This document shows positions 38,047-49,580 of a stretch of DNA of 64,000 nucleotides, piece after piece; positions within the stretch are counted from its first letter, which is position 1; the number at the start of each line of letters is the position of its first letter. Both the position numbers and the translations under genes were made by a program. This DNA comes from Odiellus spinosus (lineage: Eukaryota; Arthropoda; Arachnida; Opiliones; Phalangiidae), in assembly GCA_963920705.1 (NCBI GenBank), contig OY987227.1:11201602-11265601 (forward strand). The letters run 5' to 3'. The notes under the pieces were generated by a model. It had not been told where the DNA came from. It did no database searches and saw only the letters and a list, made by a program, of their open reading frames with translations.

Positions 38047-38318
38047 CGGAATGCGATATCGACGAGATGACGGGGGACACAGTCCACTATAAGCCCGAAG
38101 CGATCGACACGCTCTGCGAGTTGACTAAATTCAACAAGAGAGAGTTGCAGTTGATGTACCGCGGCTTCAAACAGGAGTGTCCGTCCGGGATGGTCAGAGA
38201 AGATACCTTCAAAGGGATCTACGCCCAGTTCTTCCCACGTGGCGCTGATACCAGTCAGTACGCTCATTTCGTATTTAACACCTTTGATCAAGATCACACA
38301 GGTGGAATCACCTTCACC
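38047..38318 (+). CDS. KChIP: KChIP-like calcium sensor, core exon 3 (EF1 and most of EF2)
   Basis: First exon shared by all forms, from acceptor TTTTAG to donor GTAAGT, 272 bp. It encodes ECDIDEM...HYKPEAIDTLCELTKF, then RELQLMYRGFKQECPSGMV, the hallmark of the neuronal calcium sensor family. EF1 contains the Cys-Pro pair that makes it unable to bind calcium in this family. YAQFFPRG and YAHFVFNTFDQD lead into EF2, loop DQDHTGGITFT-D, whose twelfth position is Asp and falls on the next exon. The wording is close to vertebrate KCNIP and insect KChIP. In this family the EF1-EF2 lobe helps form the hydrophobic groove that holds the Kv4 N-terminus. Confidence 0.95.
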
Positions 38319-38447
38319 GTAAGTTAACCTTTTGACCTCCCATTTACCAAGAATTTCTTGAAACACGAGAACCTAGGAAGATCATGGTGGCATCGTATTG
38401 TTTCTGGTATCAAAATTTAAATGAGGTCTGACCAATGTCGCCTTTCG

Positions 38448-38487
<40 letters not shown>

Positions 38488-38554
38488 GGTTCTGAAGATA
38501 CGGTACTTTTTATTTGAGTTAATTAACAGGCGTGTTGTTCGGTGTGTTTTTCAG
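38319..38554 (+). other. Short intron with a 33-base poly-A tract
   Basis: The donor is GTAAGT and the acceptor TTTTTCAG at 38,554. An uninterrupted A run fills 38,453-38,485, about 70 bases before the acceptor and on the sense strand, so it is not the polypyrimidine tract. Confidence 0.9.
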
Positions 38555-38767
38555 GACTTCGTAATAGGAATGTCGGTGTTGGCGCGCGGCAGTCTTCAAG
38601 AGAAACTTCGTTGGGCTTTCAACTTGTACGACATAAACGGCGACGGTTTCATCACCAAGGACGAAATGACCAGAATAGTGATGGCGATCTACGACATCGT
38701 GGGCAGGACGTGCGAACCAATCGTTGAGGAGAATACCACGAGGGACCACGTAGAAAGGGTCTTCCAG
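38555..38767 (+). CDS. KChIP: KChIP-like calcium sensor, core exon 4 (end of EF2, EF3)
   Basis: A 213-bp exon, 71 codons, phase 0 on both sides. It supplies the last Asp of the EF2 loop, then FVIGMSVLARGSLQEKLRWAFNLY and the canonical EF3 loop DINGDGFITKDE (residues 171-182 of the 252-residue form). In EF3 all calcium-coordinating positions are intact, including the terminal Glu. The linker MAIYDIVGRTCEPIVEENT and HVERVFQ follow, as in KCNIPs. The intron cutting the EF2 loop before its final residue matches a position typical of this family. Confidence 0.95.
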
Positions 38768-39146
38768 GTAGATACGTGATATAAATTGCACTTTCGAAAT
38801 TTCTTAGTTTCAAATACCTCGCGGCTCGCGATGTAATTTAAATTTGACTGTCATTGGGCCAATAACCGACACTCTGCTCACGCTATACGTACGAGTACAT
38901 TATAGTACAGATATAACGAACTTTAATGACTTAAAAATCAATGTCCGAATAGCTAGTTGATGATAATCTAATGTCCTCGTTATTTTGTAACGCGCTTATT
39001 CCTCCAATGTGGTATATACCAATTTGATGGACTTTAAATGATCGAAATGCCAAAGTAAGGTTAGGTTAGTTTTTAAAGTCCTCAAATGTTGCTTACCCTC
39101 TCACAAGTAATCTAAATTTTGATTATATTTTTCCAACCACTTTTAG
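38768..39146 (+). other. Intron between core exons 4 and 5
   Basis: The donor is GTAGAT at 38,768 (one substitution from consensus) and the acceptor CACTTTTAG at 39,146. No internal feature is evident. Confidence 0.9.
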
Positions 39147-39209
39147 AAATTGGACCTCAACAAAGACGGAGTAGTGACCATTGATGAATTTCTGGATTCT
39201 TGTTCCAGG
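39147..39209 (+). CDS. KChIP: KChIP-like calcium sensor, core exon 5 (EF4)
   Basis: A 63-bp exon with 21 codons, reading KLDLNKDGVVTIDEFLDSCSR. The EF4 loop DLNKDGVVTIDE is canonical, with Asp, Asn, Asp and the final Glu in place, so EF3 and EF4 should both bind calcium. It is phase 0 on both sides, with acceptor TTTTAG and donor GTGAGT. EF4 in KChIPs controls calcium-dependent channel gating and oligomer stability. Confidence 0.95.
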
Positions 39210-40144
39210 GTGAGTCTTTTTTATACTATCTTAGTAAGAACTCATTTTTTTCTCACGACTGTAAAATGTGCTAGATTCTCCTGGGGATATAATACTTTAA
39301 GTTAGGCGTTAAAGATTCACACCAATATAGTTTTCGAATTCATTTGTACTATTTTTGATTTAAAACTTTCACAAAAATGGATTTGAATTATATTTGCTTT
39401 TAATTTCTTAGGTACATAAATGAGATCTTGCTCGTAACGCGATATTTAAATAAACGTTAGTGTAAAATCAAGTGATCTATTGAAGATTATACTACTAAAT
39501 ATAAGATTTATTTGCGCGGTGTCTCTTTAAATACTGTCCAAAAAATCGGAAATTATTTAAATTTGCCATTTAATTTAAAAGTAGTCCTTCCAACACACTA
39601 AATCTCTCGTTTGAAAATTTCCACTCGTACAATCGCCAAAGGTATTTCTAGTGTTTTTTTGCGCAAATACCAAGAACAATTAATTACAAAGGAAGGGCCA
39701 TATGTAACGTAGTTAGTGTAATCAGTCTATCATTTTATTCCATTAAAGTAAACCACGCCCCGTAGCTAAATACTATCAGCAAAGATCCAGGTAAATGTAC
39801 CGACAGATTCTAATTCGAGACACTTTAGCGGGGCGGTGTCAATAGTGAAATAGGAAGTGCCACTCTTTGGAGAAATTTGGACGATATAGCCAAGCGCGGC
39901 CCGCCTAAATTCCGTCCAACTCTCCCGACTATTTAAGAAGAGTCGAAAGCACTCAAGCCAGACAGGGGTGATGACTTTTTGGCTAGTTTCAAGTGGTTAG
40001 CTAGCACGTTTATCTGGCCCTTTACTGATAGTATTAAGCTTTGGTGCGTTGTTTACTTTATGAAATAAAGTGATAAACTTTTGGTGTAATCGATAAAAAA
40101 ATCACTTTAATTATTTTTAATTAAACCTGCCTTTTTTATCTTAG
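39210..40144 (+). other. Last intron
   Basis: The donor is GTGAGT at 39,210 and the acceptor CTTTTTTATCTTAG at 40,144. AT-rich with no recognisable repeat or gene inside. Confidence 0.9.
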
Positions 40145-40192
40145 GACGAAAACATTAAGCATTCAATGACAGTTTTCAACACGGAGTTGTGA
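40145..40192 (+). CDS. KChIP: KChIP-like calcium sensor, last coding exon
   Basis: Fifteen codons plus TGA: DENIKHSMTVFNTEL. This matches the DDNI/DENI...S...F C-terminal tail of KCNIP proteins, whose last helix packs against the hydrophobic groove. Total coding lengths with the alternative starts are 759, 858 and 657 nt, all exact multiples of three. Confidence 0.93.
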   Translation, partial: DENIKHSMTVFNTEL

Positions 40193-40362
40193 CTGGTGGT
40201 GGTCATTCGCTCTTGACGTCGAGTAGCCCAATCAAGAAAGGGGTTCTCGGGGTCTTCGGACCCCGGATTCCCAGCGTGGCGAAATACGATACAAACCCCC
40301 CGAGAACTCCCAACGACGCGATAGAAAAGTATCCCAGAGGTTTCCTATACTTTTTCGCTACT

Positions 40363-40368
40363 AATAAA
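40363..40368 (+). terminator. First candidate polyadenylation signal
   Basis: AATAAA 171 bases after the stop codon, followed by further A-rich sequence but no clear GT-rich downstream element. A second AATAAA lies at 40,816-40,821. Choice of site is unknown. Confidence 0.35.
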
Positions 40369-41661
40369 ACGTATAAAATAACGCGACAAACCCTTTTTAG
40401 AAAGAAAAAAATTAAAATAAAAATAAAAAACACTATAAACTACTACAAAACCCTTCTAATTACAAATCCCTCAAAAAACATTAAGTATATCGGTGCTTCT
40501 GAAAATTAAAAGGCGCGAAACTTTTAGTGAATCCGTACGATTTAATTAAGAACTAAACCAAAATCCCCTATAATTAATCCAAATCTATTTTTAATCCCGC
40601 CTGTGTAAAAATTAACGCGAATTTAAGGGTTTCGGGGGCCTTTTTTTTATTTAGTTTATCAGCGCGAGTTTTTTATTTAAAGGTAAAATTACGTACGTTA
40701 TATTGTATTATAATTAATATTATTTTTATTTTGATCGCGAAAGTCGCTTCCCTGACATTTCGAAATCAACCAATTAGAAACGCGAGTGCCAAAAATCAAA
40801 AGTGGCGGAATTGCGAATAAAACAAAGGAGTAATAACACAATAAAAAGGGTTCGAGCCAAGGGAAATGATCGATTTACAAAAACTTATCGCGACAAAACG
40901 TTTTGAAACTCTTCAACAATGTTTATTACAAAAAAAAAAAAAAAAAAAAAAAATGCACACAACGACTAATAATTAAGTACAACGTTTTATTAACTATCTT
41001 AATTTTATCACCGAAATTTTTTTCTTCGTAATTATTTTATAAAAATAATTAACATTTAACCAAAAAAGTATTATTCCAAAAACATGAAGAAAATTATTTT
41101 TTTCTTCTGAACTATTAATTCTACCATTAAATAAATTTCATAATTAAATGGGGAATGTCGCCGTGAAAATTCAATCTCGCTTTATACCAAAAAAAAAATA
41201 AAAAATAAAAATAAAAAGAATAAGGTGGTTTAAATTTTTCAAATCTACAACGTAACGCGAGATATTCAGCGAAAATTTGATGGAAAGGGAAATAACAAAA
41301 CCAAAAACTTTGAATGAAAAAATATATATAAATCAATCAAATTTAACTTCACCTTAGGCCTAGTTAATTAAAAATTATTATTCGCGCGCTTTCGACAAAA
41401 AATAATGAACTTTAGCGAGATTCTCGACAAAAATAAAGATCGTAATACAAAACGAAAATAATAATTAAAAAAAAATTGCGAAAATTTTTTTTTTTTGGTC
41501 GCGTATTTTAAGTAATACCGAATTGTTAAATGACGAAATTAAGATTCGTGATGGTATTACTATAATCGGAACGTTTTTCTAGGAATTATTATATTCCACT
41601 TTCTTAACAAACAAACATACAAAAAAGTAATGTTTTCCTACTTTTGTTACCGAACTGATAA

Positions 41662-41685
41662 AATAATAATAATAATAATAATAAT
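41662..41685. repeat. (AAT)n microsatellite
   Basis: About eight AAT units in the presumed 3' UTR or flank. Confidence 0.9.
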
Positions 41686-43799
41686 GGTTAAACATTCCGT
41701 GTTTTAACGCCACGGATATATAAATATAAAAGTAACAATCAACAACCAAATTACAAATAATAATTATAATAATAAAAATAATAATGAAAAGAAAACAATT
41801 TCAAATGAAATTGTAAAGGGGAAAATTAAATTATATAATTGTTTTGAAAGTTGGTTTACCGTTATTATCGAAACGATATTTAAAAATGAACAAAAACCTT
41901 AAAATTAAATTCGATATTAAATATTTTAATATCGAATTTAATTTCACGTTTTAAAAATCACGATTAATATTTAAACATTTTAATTTTAAAGAAATTTCAT
42001 ATTTTATTTTAGAATATTGTCAAAAGTGATCTAACGATAACCAGAAATTCAAATAAAAAAATTCTTTCTGATTACGTAATTTTACTTCTGATATATATAA
42101 ATAATTCGAATCTTTACGGCTTTAAAAAATTCATTAAAATTAATTAATAAATTTTGTTAATAAAAAAATAAGAACTATTAATAATAATAATAACAATAAA
42201 AGTGTTTTTTCGGATGCAAATCGTCTAAAAAATAATGAATAATGATTTTAAGAAAAAATTTGGTTTGTAAAATAGAAAATTCAAACTAAACGGTTAACTC
42301 TTTATCGAGAGATGCAGTAATTAAAAGTTTCAAAATTAACAATGCAGAATAAGCTATTATAAGAATCGTTAGAATTAAAAAAGTTAAAATTAAATCCCGA
42401 AAATATTTCCCCTTAACAATAACCGAAAATGAAATGGCGTTATCAAATATTATTAGACGAAGAATTCTAAACTTAAACTAACCAAAATTCCCTTCTAGAA
42501 ATGACGCCAATAATTCCCCAGGCTCCCTTCCTCGAAAGATTAAGAAAATAATTAAAAATCTTTACTCGATTTTGCGTAATCGATAAATATATATAAACTC
42601 TATTAAACAAATTATAATATCTACTATAGATTTGACTTCTTTAATAAATGAAACAAATTAATCAATATAAAAAATCATCCCATTGATCGACTAGGAAATA
42701 CGTTCGCTAAGAAGCGATTTTTCAGAAACAAACAAATATTCAAACGTATTTATTTTCCTCCAATCCTCGACTTATTTAAAAATTAAACAAAAATGGGCTG
42801 GTTTAAATTCTGTTTTATTAATGTTAAAGGACTAATCTTAAATTTAGATTGATATTGAAACGATAGTTCAAAACTTTTATCCACCGAAAAGACGGTGTAG
42901 TTTCGATATTTCTATTCTAATTCAGTCAACGCGGCAGCATCGTACCGTCGTACGGTTAATGGCTGATAGTCGTGTTTAATGCTATTTTAAATTTATAATT
43001 AATTTAAATCTAATTTGAATTTTTAGAAATAGATCTAATCCGATGGTTGATACGACTCGTAACTATCTTCTAAAGTCGAATTAATTTTATTAAGAAAATA
43101 GAAATTAAGAGAATTGGTAATCACTATCGAAACTCCCGTCTTTCGAACTTCGATATTCGAAAAGGTATCTTAAGTAATAGATCTAAAGAGATTAACGAAG
43201 GTTAATTAGGAATGTACGAAATTATTATTAATGTTCAATTCGACGCGTGTATATTCGATTATTAGAAAATATCGTTAAAATCTCTAGAATATATTAATAA
43301 ATAATGATGAATTTTAAGTACGGTTAAAGACTATAAAATACGAGAAAAAAAAACCCGAACCAAACCTTCGATTAATTTTAAAATCGGTGGTTATGACGGC
43401 CTAAACTCTTTTTCGAGAGAAAATAAAACCAAAAATAAACTTACTTTCTTCTCTATTATATAAATATAAAAATGCTCAAAACGTTTTTTCTCACGATATT
43501 CGGTTAATATAAAAAACGCGTCACTTTTTTCCGTTTGAAAAAAAGTATAAAAAACCGTTTCGTTTTTAAAATACGGAAAAATAATACCCCATAAAATGTT
43601 TTGTAAATATTTTTTCCTTAATCGACAAACTCAACTAAAATTGTTGATATTGAGAGAAAATGTTCTCTAGAAAATAATCTTGACTCTAGGAGGTTTTTGT
43701 CATTAATGGGGACGTGATATGAAAATTTTACGACAATAATAAAAATATTGTTCCATGTTTCTGACCGTTTTAATTCTTCAATAGCGATCCTTAATTTTT

Positions 43800-43925
43800 T
43801 TACAAGGGGTAAAATTTTTGATTATTTATTTAAAAATTTATTTTAAAATAAATAATAAAAAATTTTACAAGGGGTACCCATTGTAAAAAAAATAAATACA
43901 CCCCCTGTAAAATTTTTGAATATTT
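43800..43925. repeat. Left boundary of the satellite with nested inverted repeats
   Basis: Two ACAAGGGGTA motifs (43,802 and 43,867) bracket an AT-rich inverted repeat. The second is followed by a GGTACC-centred near-palindrome at 43,864-43,887. Next comes one reversed A-type unit (43,891-43,913) whose exact reverse complement starts at 43,926, making a hairpin centred near 43,920. This is where unique DNA gives way to the array. Confidence 0.8.
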
Positions 43926-44245
43926 ATTTTACAGGGGGTGTATTTATTTTTTTACAAGGGGTGTATTTATTTATTTTTTTTTACAGGGGGTGTATTTATT
44001 ATTTAGTTTTTTTACCGGGGGTGTATTTGTTTTTCAGTTGTTTTACAGGGGGTGTATTTATTATTTAGTTTGTTTACAAGGGGTGTATTTATTATTTAGT
44101 TTTTTTACAGGGGTGTATTATTTAGTTTTTTTACAGGGGGTGTATTTATTATTTAGTTTTTTGACAGGGGGTGTATTTATTATTTAGTTTTTTTACAGGG
44201 GGTGTATTTATTTTTTAGTTTTTTTTACAGGGGGTGTAATTATTA
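43926..44245 (+). repeat. Satellite A block, forward
   Basis: About ten units of about 31-33 bp built on ACAGGGGGTGTATTTATT followed by a T-rich spacer, often with ATTTAGTTTGTT. Some units carry ACAAGGGG or ACCGGGGG variants. Named A here for reference. Confidence 0.9.
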
Positions 44246-44694
44246 TTTTTCTCAATCTCAATTTTTCTCAATCTCAATTTTTCTCAATCTCAATTTTTCT
44301 CAATCTCAATTTTTCTCAATCTCAATTTTTCTCAATCTCAATTTTTCTCAATCTCAATTTTTCTCAATCTCAATTTTTCTCAATCTCAATTTTTCTCAAT
44401 CTCAATTTTTCTCAATCTCAATTTTTCTCAATCTCAATTTTTCTCAATCTCAATTTTTCTCAATCTCAATTTTTCTCAATCTCAATTTTTCTCAATCTCA
44501 ATTTTTCTCAATCTCAATTTTTCTCAATCTCAATTTTTCTCAATCTCAATTTTTCTCAATCTCAATTTTTCTCAATCTCAATTTTTCTCAATCTCAATTT
44601 TTCTCAATCTCAATTTTTCTCAATCTCAATTTTTCTCAATCTCAATTTTTCTCAATCTCAATTTTTCTCAATCTCAATTTTTCTCAATCTCAAT
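44246..44694 (+). repeat. Satellite B block, forward (16-bp unit)
   Basis: About 28 nearly perfect copies of TTTTTCTCAATCTCAA. It has no stop codon in any frame on this strand, so it reads as a periodic 16-residue peptide; this is arithmetic, not a gene. A 30-bp single-copy linker with TTTAATTTCAAAGGTTG joins it to block C. Confidence 0.95.
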
Positions 44695-47094
44695 GTTTAA
44701 TTTCAAAGGTTGTTTTATTTTCAAAAAAAGGGGGTGGTTTATTTTCAAACAAGGGGTGTTTTATTTTCAAACAAGGGGTGTTTTATTTTCAAACAAGGGG
44801 TGTTTTATTTTCAAACAAGGGGTGTTTTATTTTCAAACAAGGGGTGTTTTATTTTCAAACAAGGGGTGTTTTATTTTCAAACAAGGGGCGTTTTATTTTC
44901 AAAAAAGGGCGTTTTATTTTCAAAAAAGGGCGTTTTATTTTCAAAAAAGTGGTGTTTTATTTTCAAAAAAGGGGTGTTTTATTTTCAAATAAGGGGTGTT
45001 TTATTTTCAAAAAAGGGGTGTTTTATTTTCAAATAAGGGGTGTTTTATTTTCAAAAAAGGGGTGTTTTATTTTCAAAAAAGGGCGTTTTATTTTCAAAAA
45101 AGTGGTGTTTTATTTTCAAAAAAGGGGTGTTTTATTTTCAAAAAAGGGGTGTTTTATTTTCAAAAAGGGGTGTTTTATTTTCAAAAAAAAATGGTTTTAT
45201 TTTCAAAAAGGGTGTTTTATTTTCAAAAAGGGGTGTATTATTTTCAAAAAAGGGTGTTTTATTTTCAAAAGGGGGTGTTTTATTTTCAAAAAAGGGGTGT
45301 TTTATTTTCAAAAAAGGGGTGTTTTATTTTCAAAAAAGGGGTGTTATATTTTCAAAAAAGGGGTGTTATATTTTCAAAAAAAGGGGTGTTTTATTTTCAA
45401 AACAGGGGTGTTTTATTTTCAAAAAAGGGGTGTTTTATTTTCAAAAAAGGGGTGTTTAATTTTCAAAAAAGGGGTGTTTTATTTTCAAAAAAGGGGTGTT
45501 TTATTTTCAAAAAAGGGGTGTTTTATTTTCAAAAAGGGGTGTATTATTTTTAAAAAGGGGTGTTTTATTTTAAAAAGGGGGTGTTTTATTTTCAAAAAAG
45601 GGGTGTTATATTTTCAAAAAAGGGGTGTTTTATTTTCAAAAAAGGGGTGTTTTATTTTCAAATAAGGGGTGTTTTATTTTCAAAAAAGGGGTGTTTTATT
45701 TCCAAAAAAGGGGTGTTTTATTTTCAAAAAAGGGGTGTTTTATTTTCAAAAAAGGGCGTTTTATTTTCAAAAAAGTGGTGTTTTATTTTCAAAAAGGGGT
45801 GTATTATTTTCAAAAAGGGGTGTTTTATTTTCAAAAAAGGGGTGTTATATTTTCAAAAAAGGGGTGTTTTATTTTCAAAAAAGGGGTGTTTTATTTTCAA
45901 AAAAGGGGTGTTTTATTTTCAAAAAAGGGGTGTTTTATTTTCAAATAAGGGGTGTTTTATTTTCAAAAAAGGGGTGTTTTATTTCCAAAAAAGGGGTGTT
46001 TTATTTTCAAAAAAGGGGTGTTTTATTTTCAAAAAAGGGCGTTTTATTTTCAAAAAAGTGGTGTTTTATTTTCAAAAAAGGGGTGTTTTATTTTCAAAAA
46101 AGGGGTGTTTTATTTTCAAAAAAGGGTGTTCTATTTTCAAAAAAGTGGTGTTTTATTTTCAAAAAAGGGGTGTTTTATTTCCAAAAAAGGGGTGTTTTAT
46201 TTTCAAAAAAGGGGTGTTTTATTTTCAAAAAAGGGCGTTTTATTTTCAAAAAAGGGGTGTTTTATTTTCAAAAAAGGGCGTTTTATTTTCAAAAAAGTGG
46301 TGTTTTATTTTCAAAAAAGGGTTGTTTTATTTTCAAAAAAGGGGTGTTTTATTTTCAAAAAAGGGTGTTTTATTTTCAAAAAAGTGGTGTTTTATTTTCA
46401 AAAAAGGGGTGTTTTATTTTCAAAAAAGGGGTGTTTTATTTTCAAAAAGGGGTGTTTTATTTTCAAAAAAAAAGGGGTTTTATTTTCAAAAAGGGGTGTA
46501 TTATTTTCAAAAAGGGGTGTTTTATTTTAAAAAGGGGGTGTTTTATTTTCAAAAAAGGGGTGTTATATTTTCAAAAAAGGGGTGTTTTATTTTCAAAAAA
46601 GGGGTGTTTTATTTTCAAAAAAGGGCGTTTTATTTTCAAAAAAGTGGTGTTTTATTTTCAAAAAAGGGGTGTTTTATTTTCAAAAAAGGGGTGTTTTATT
46701 TTCAAAAAAGGGTGTTTTATTTTCAAAAAAGTGTTTTATTTTCAAAAAAGGGGTGTTTTATTTTCCAAAAAGGGGTGTTTTATTTTCAAAAAGGGGTGTT
46801 TTATTTAAAAAAAAAAGGGGTTTTATTTTCAAAAAGGGGTGTATTATTTTCAAAAAGGGGTGTTTTATTTTAAAAAGGGGTGTTTTATTTTAAAAAGGGG
46901 GTGTTTTATTTTCAAAAAAGGGGTGTTATATTTTCAAAAAAGGGGTGTTTTATTTTCAAAAAAGGGGTGTTTAATTTTCAAAAAAGGGGTGTTTTATTTT
47001 CAAAAAAGGGGTGTTTTATTTTCAAAAAAGGGGTAATTAATTTTCAAAAAAGGGGTGTTTAATTTTCAAAAAAGGGGTGTTTTATTTTCAAAAT
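44695..47094 (+). repeat. Satellite C block, forward (22-bp unit)
   Basis: Roughly 108 units with core GGGGTGTTTTATTTTC followed by a run of five to seven A. Recurrent variants are GGGCG, GTGGTG, an ACAAGG phase near the left edge, TTATATTTTC, and occasional short A runs. The variants recur in the same order several times, showing that groups of units were copied together. This is the longest C block in the window. Confidence 0.95.
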
Positions 47095-47390
47095 AGGGGG
47101 TGTATTTATTATTTATTTTTTTTTACAGGGGGTGTAGTTATCATTTATTTTTTTACAGAGGGTGTATTTATCATTTATTTTTTTTACTGGGGATGTATTT
47201 ATTATTCATTTTTTTTTACAGGGGGTGTATTTATTATTTTTTTTACAGGGGGTGTATTTATTATTAATTTTTTTTTTACAGGGGGTGTATTTATTATTTA
47301 TTTTTTTACAGGGGGTGTATTTATTATTTATTTTTTACAGGGGGTGTATTTATTATTTTTTTTTACAGGGGGTGTATTTATTTATTTTTT
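47095..47390 (+). repeat. Satellite A block, forward (second)
   Basis: About ten A units with TTTATTATTTATTTTTTTAC spacers between CAGGGGGTGTAT cores, lying between C and D as the short A block does on the right arm. Confidence 0.9.
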
Positions 47391-47815
47391 TACAGGGGGT
47401 GTATATGATTATTTCCATTTTTACAGATGGTGTATATGGTTATTTCAATTTTTACAGGGGGTGCATATGGTTATTTCAATTTTTACAGTGGGTGTATATG
47501 GTTATTTCAATTTTTACAGGGGGTGTATATGGTTATTTCAATTTTTACAGGGGGTGTATATGGTTATTTCAATTTTTACAGGGGGTGTATATGATTATTT
47601 CAATTTTTACCGGGGTGTATATGGTTATTTCAATTTTTACAGGGGGTGTATATGGTTATTTCAATTTTTACAGGGGGTGTATATGGTTATTTCAATTTTT
47701 ACAGGGGATGTATATTCCTATTTCAATTTTTACAGGGGGTGTATATGGTTATATCAATTTTTACAGGGGTGTATATGGTTATTTCAATTTTTACAGGAGG
47801 TGTATATGATTATTT
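47391..47815 (+). repeat. Satellite D block, forward (31-bp unit)
   Basis: About 14 units with core CAGGGGGTGTATATGG, then TTATTTCAA and a T run. GATTAT replaces GGTTAT in some units. It ends at the inversion axis. Confidence 0.95.
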
Positions 47816-47840
47816 CAAAAATCATATACACCCCCTGTAA
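47791..47840. repeat. Inversion axis of the satellite
   Basis: A hairpin of one D unit against its reverse complement: 47,791-47,810 pairs with 47,821-47,840 around a 10-base loop, with one mismatch. Every monomer to the left is in G-rich plus-strand orientation and every monomer to the right is reversed. Confidence 0.9.
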
Positions 47841-47945
47841 AAATTGAAATAATCATATACTCCCTGTAAAAATTGAAATAATCATATACACCCCCTGTAA
47901 AAATTTAAATTTGTTGAAAATAAAACAACCTTTGAAATTAAACAT
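47821..47945 (-). repeat. Short D block and C/B linker, reversed
   Basis: Three D units followed directly by TTGTTGAAAATAAAACAACC and the TTTGAAATTAAACATTAAAT linker. The C block expected between D and B is missing except for this remnant, so C was deleted here. Confidence 0.8.
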
Positions 47946-48371
47946 TAAATTGAGATTGAGATTGAGAAAAATTGAGATTGAGAAAAATTGAGATTGAGAA
48001 AAATTGAGATTGAGAAAAATTGAGATTGAGAAAAATTGAGATTGAGAAAAATTGAGATTGAGAAAAATTGAGATTGAGAAAAATTGAGATTGAGAAAAAT
48101 TGAGATTGAGAAAAATTGAGATTGAGAAAAATTGAGATTGAGAAAAATTGAGATTGAGAAAAATTGAGATTGAGAAAAATTGAGATTGAGAAAAATTGAG
48201 ATTGAGAAAAATTGAGATTGAGAAAAATTGAGATTGAGAAAAATTGAGATTGAGAAAAATTGAGATTGAGAAAAATTGAGATTGAGAAAAATTGAGATTG
48301 AGAAAAATTGAGATTGAGAAAAATTGAGATTGAGAAAAATTGAGATTGAGAAAAATTGAGATTGAGAAAAA
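47946..48371 (-). repeat. Satellite B block, reversed (copy 1)
   Basis: About 26 copies of the 16-bp unit in reverse orientation, essentially without variants. Confidence 0.95.
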
Positions 48372-49500
48372 TAATAAATACACCCCCTGTAAAAAAACTA
48401 AATAATAAATACCCCCGTAAAAAAACTAAATAATAAATACACCCCCTGTAAAAAAACTAAATAATAAATACACTCCCTGTAAAAAAAAAATAATAAATAC
48501 ACCCCCTGTAAAAAAAAAAAATAAATACAACCCCTGTAAAAAAATAAATAAATACAGCCCCTGTAAAAAAAATAATAAATACACCCCCTGTAAAAAAATA
48601 AATAATAAATACACCCCCTGTAAAAAAAATAAATAATAAATACACCCCCTGTAAAAAAAAAATAATAAATACACCCCCTGTAAAAAAAATAAATAATAAA
48701 TACACCCCCTGTAAAAAAAAAAATAATAAATACACCCCTGTAAAAAAATAAATAATAAATACACCCCCTGTAAAAAATAAATAATAAATACACCCCCTGT
48801 AAAAAAAATAAGTAATAAATACACCCCCTGTAAAAAATAAACAAATACACCCCCTGTAAAAAAATAAATAATAAATACACCCCCTGTAAAAAAATAAATA
48901 ATAAATACACCCCCTCTAAAAAAATAAATAATAAATACACCCCCTGTAAAAAAAAAAAATAATAAATACACCCCCTGTAAAAAAAAATAAATAATAAATA
49001 CACCCCCTGTAAAAAAACTAAATAATAAATACACCCCCTGTAAAAAAACTAAATAATAATTACACCCCCTGTAAAAACACTAAATAATAATTACACCCCT
49101 GTAAAAAAACTAAATAATAAATACACCCCCTGTAAAAAAACTAAATAATAAATACACCTATGTAAGAAAAATAAATAATAAATACACCCCCTGTAAAAAA
49201 ATAAATAATAATTACACCCCCTGTAAACAAACTAAATAATAAATACACCCCCTGTAAACAAACTAAATAATAAATACACCCCCTGTAAACAAACTAAATA
49301 ATAAATACACCCCCTGTAAACAAACTAAATAATAAATACACCCCCTGTATACAAACTAAATAATAAATACACCCCCTGTAAACAAACTAAATAATAAATA
49401 CACCCCCTGTAAACAAACTAAATAATAAATACACCCCCTGTAAACAAAATAAATAATAAATACACCCCTGTAAAAAAAAATAATAAATACACCCCCTGAA
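48372..49500 (-). repeat. Satellite A block, reversed (copy 1)
   Basis: A units with ordered spacer variants: AAAAAAACTAAAT, then AAATAAATAAT types, then TAAACAAACTAAAT types. It includes the diagnostic unit TACACCTATGTAAGAAAA near 49,154. It ends in a long A run. Confidence 0.95.
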
Positions 49501-49580
49501 AAAAAAAAAAAAAAATTTACAAGGGGTACCCCTTGTAAAAAAATTGATTTTTTTTTTTCACAAGGGGTACCCCCTGTAAA
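49501..49580. repeat. Palindromic A/D junction (copy 1)
   Basis: A perfect 24-bp palindrome at 49,516-49,539 with centre CAAGGGGTACCCCTTG, preceded by an A run. It is followed by AAATTGATT, a T run and a second CACAAGGGGTACCCCCTG that blends into the first D unit. GGTACC is also a KpnI site. Confidence 0.9.

Larger units (their letters stand above)
40193..43800 (+). other. 3' UTR and downstream flank
   Basis: An A-rich sense strand follows the stop codon. Polyadenylation hexamers occur early (40,363) and repeatedly later (40,816 and others), so the mature end is not decidable. A Pumilio-type motif TGTAAATA is at 43,612 and an (AAT)n microsatellite at 41,662-41,685. A 24-base A run starts at 40,930. 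No gene is visible; the short open frames at 40,189-40,509 and 41,127-41,336 look like by-products of composition. Confidence 0.6.

Noticed and set aside
38043..38366. Minus-strand frames opposite the EF-hand exons
   Set aside because: Shadows of the real exons. The plus strand encodes the recognisable EF-hand protein with proper splice sites.
44202..46873. Very long open frames (up to 545 codons) as structural or silk-like proteins
   Set aside because: They follow the repeat unit and shift through all frames because unit length is not a multiple of three. Overlapping frames are equally open, and there is no splice, start or composition signal of a gene.
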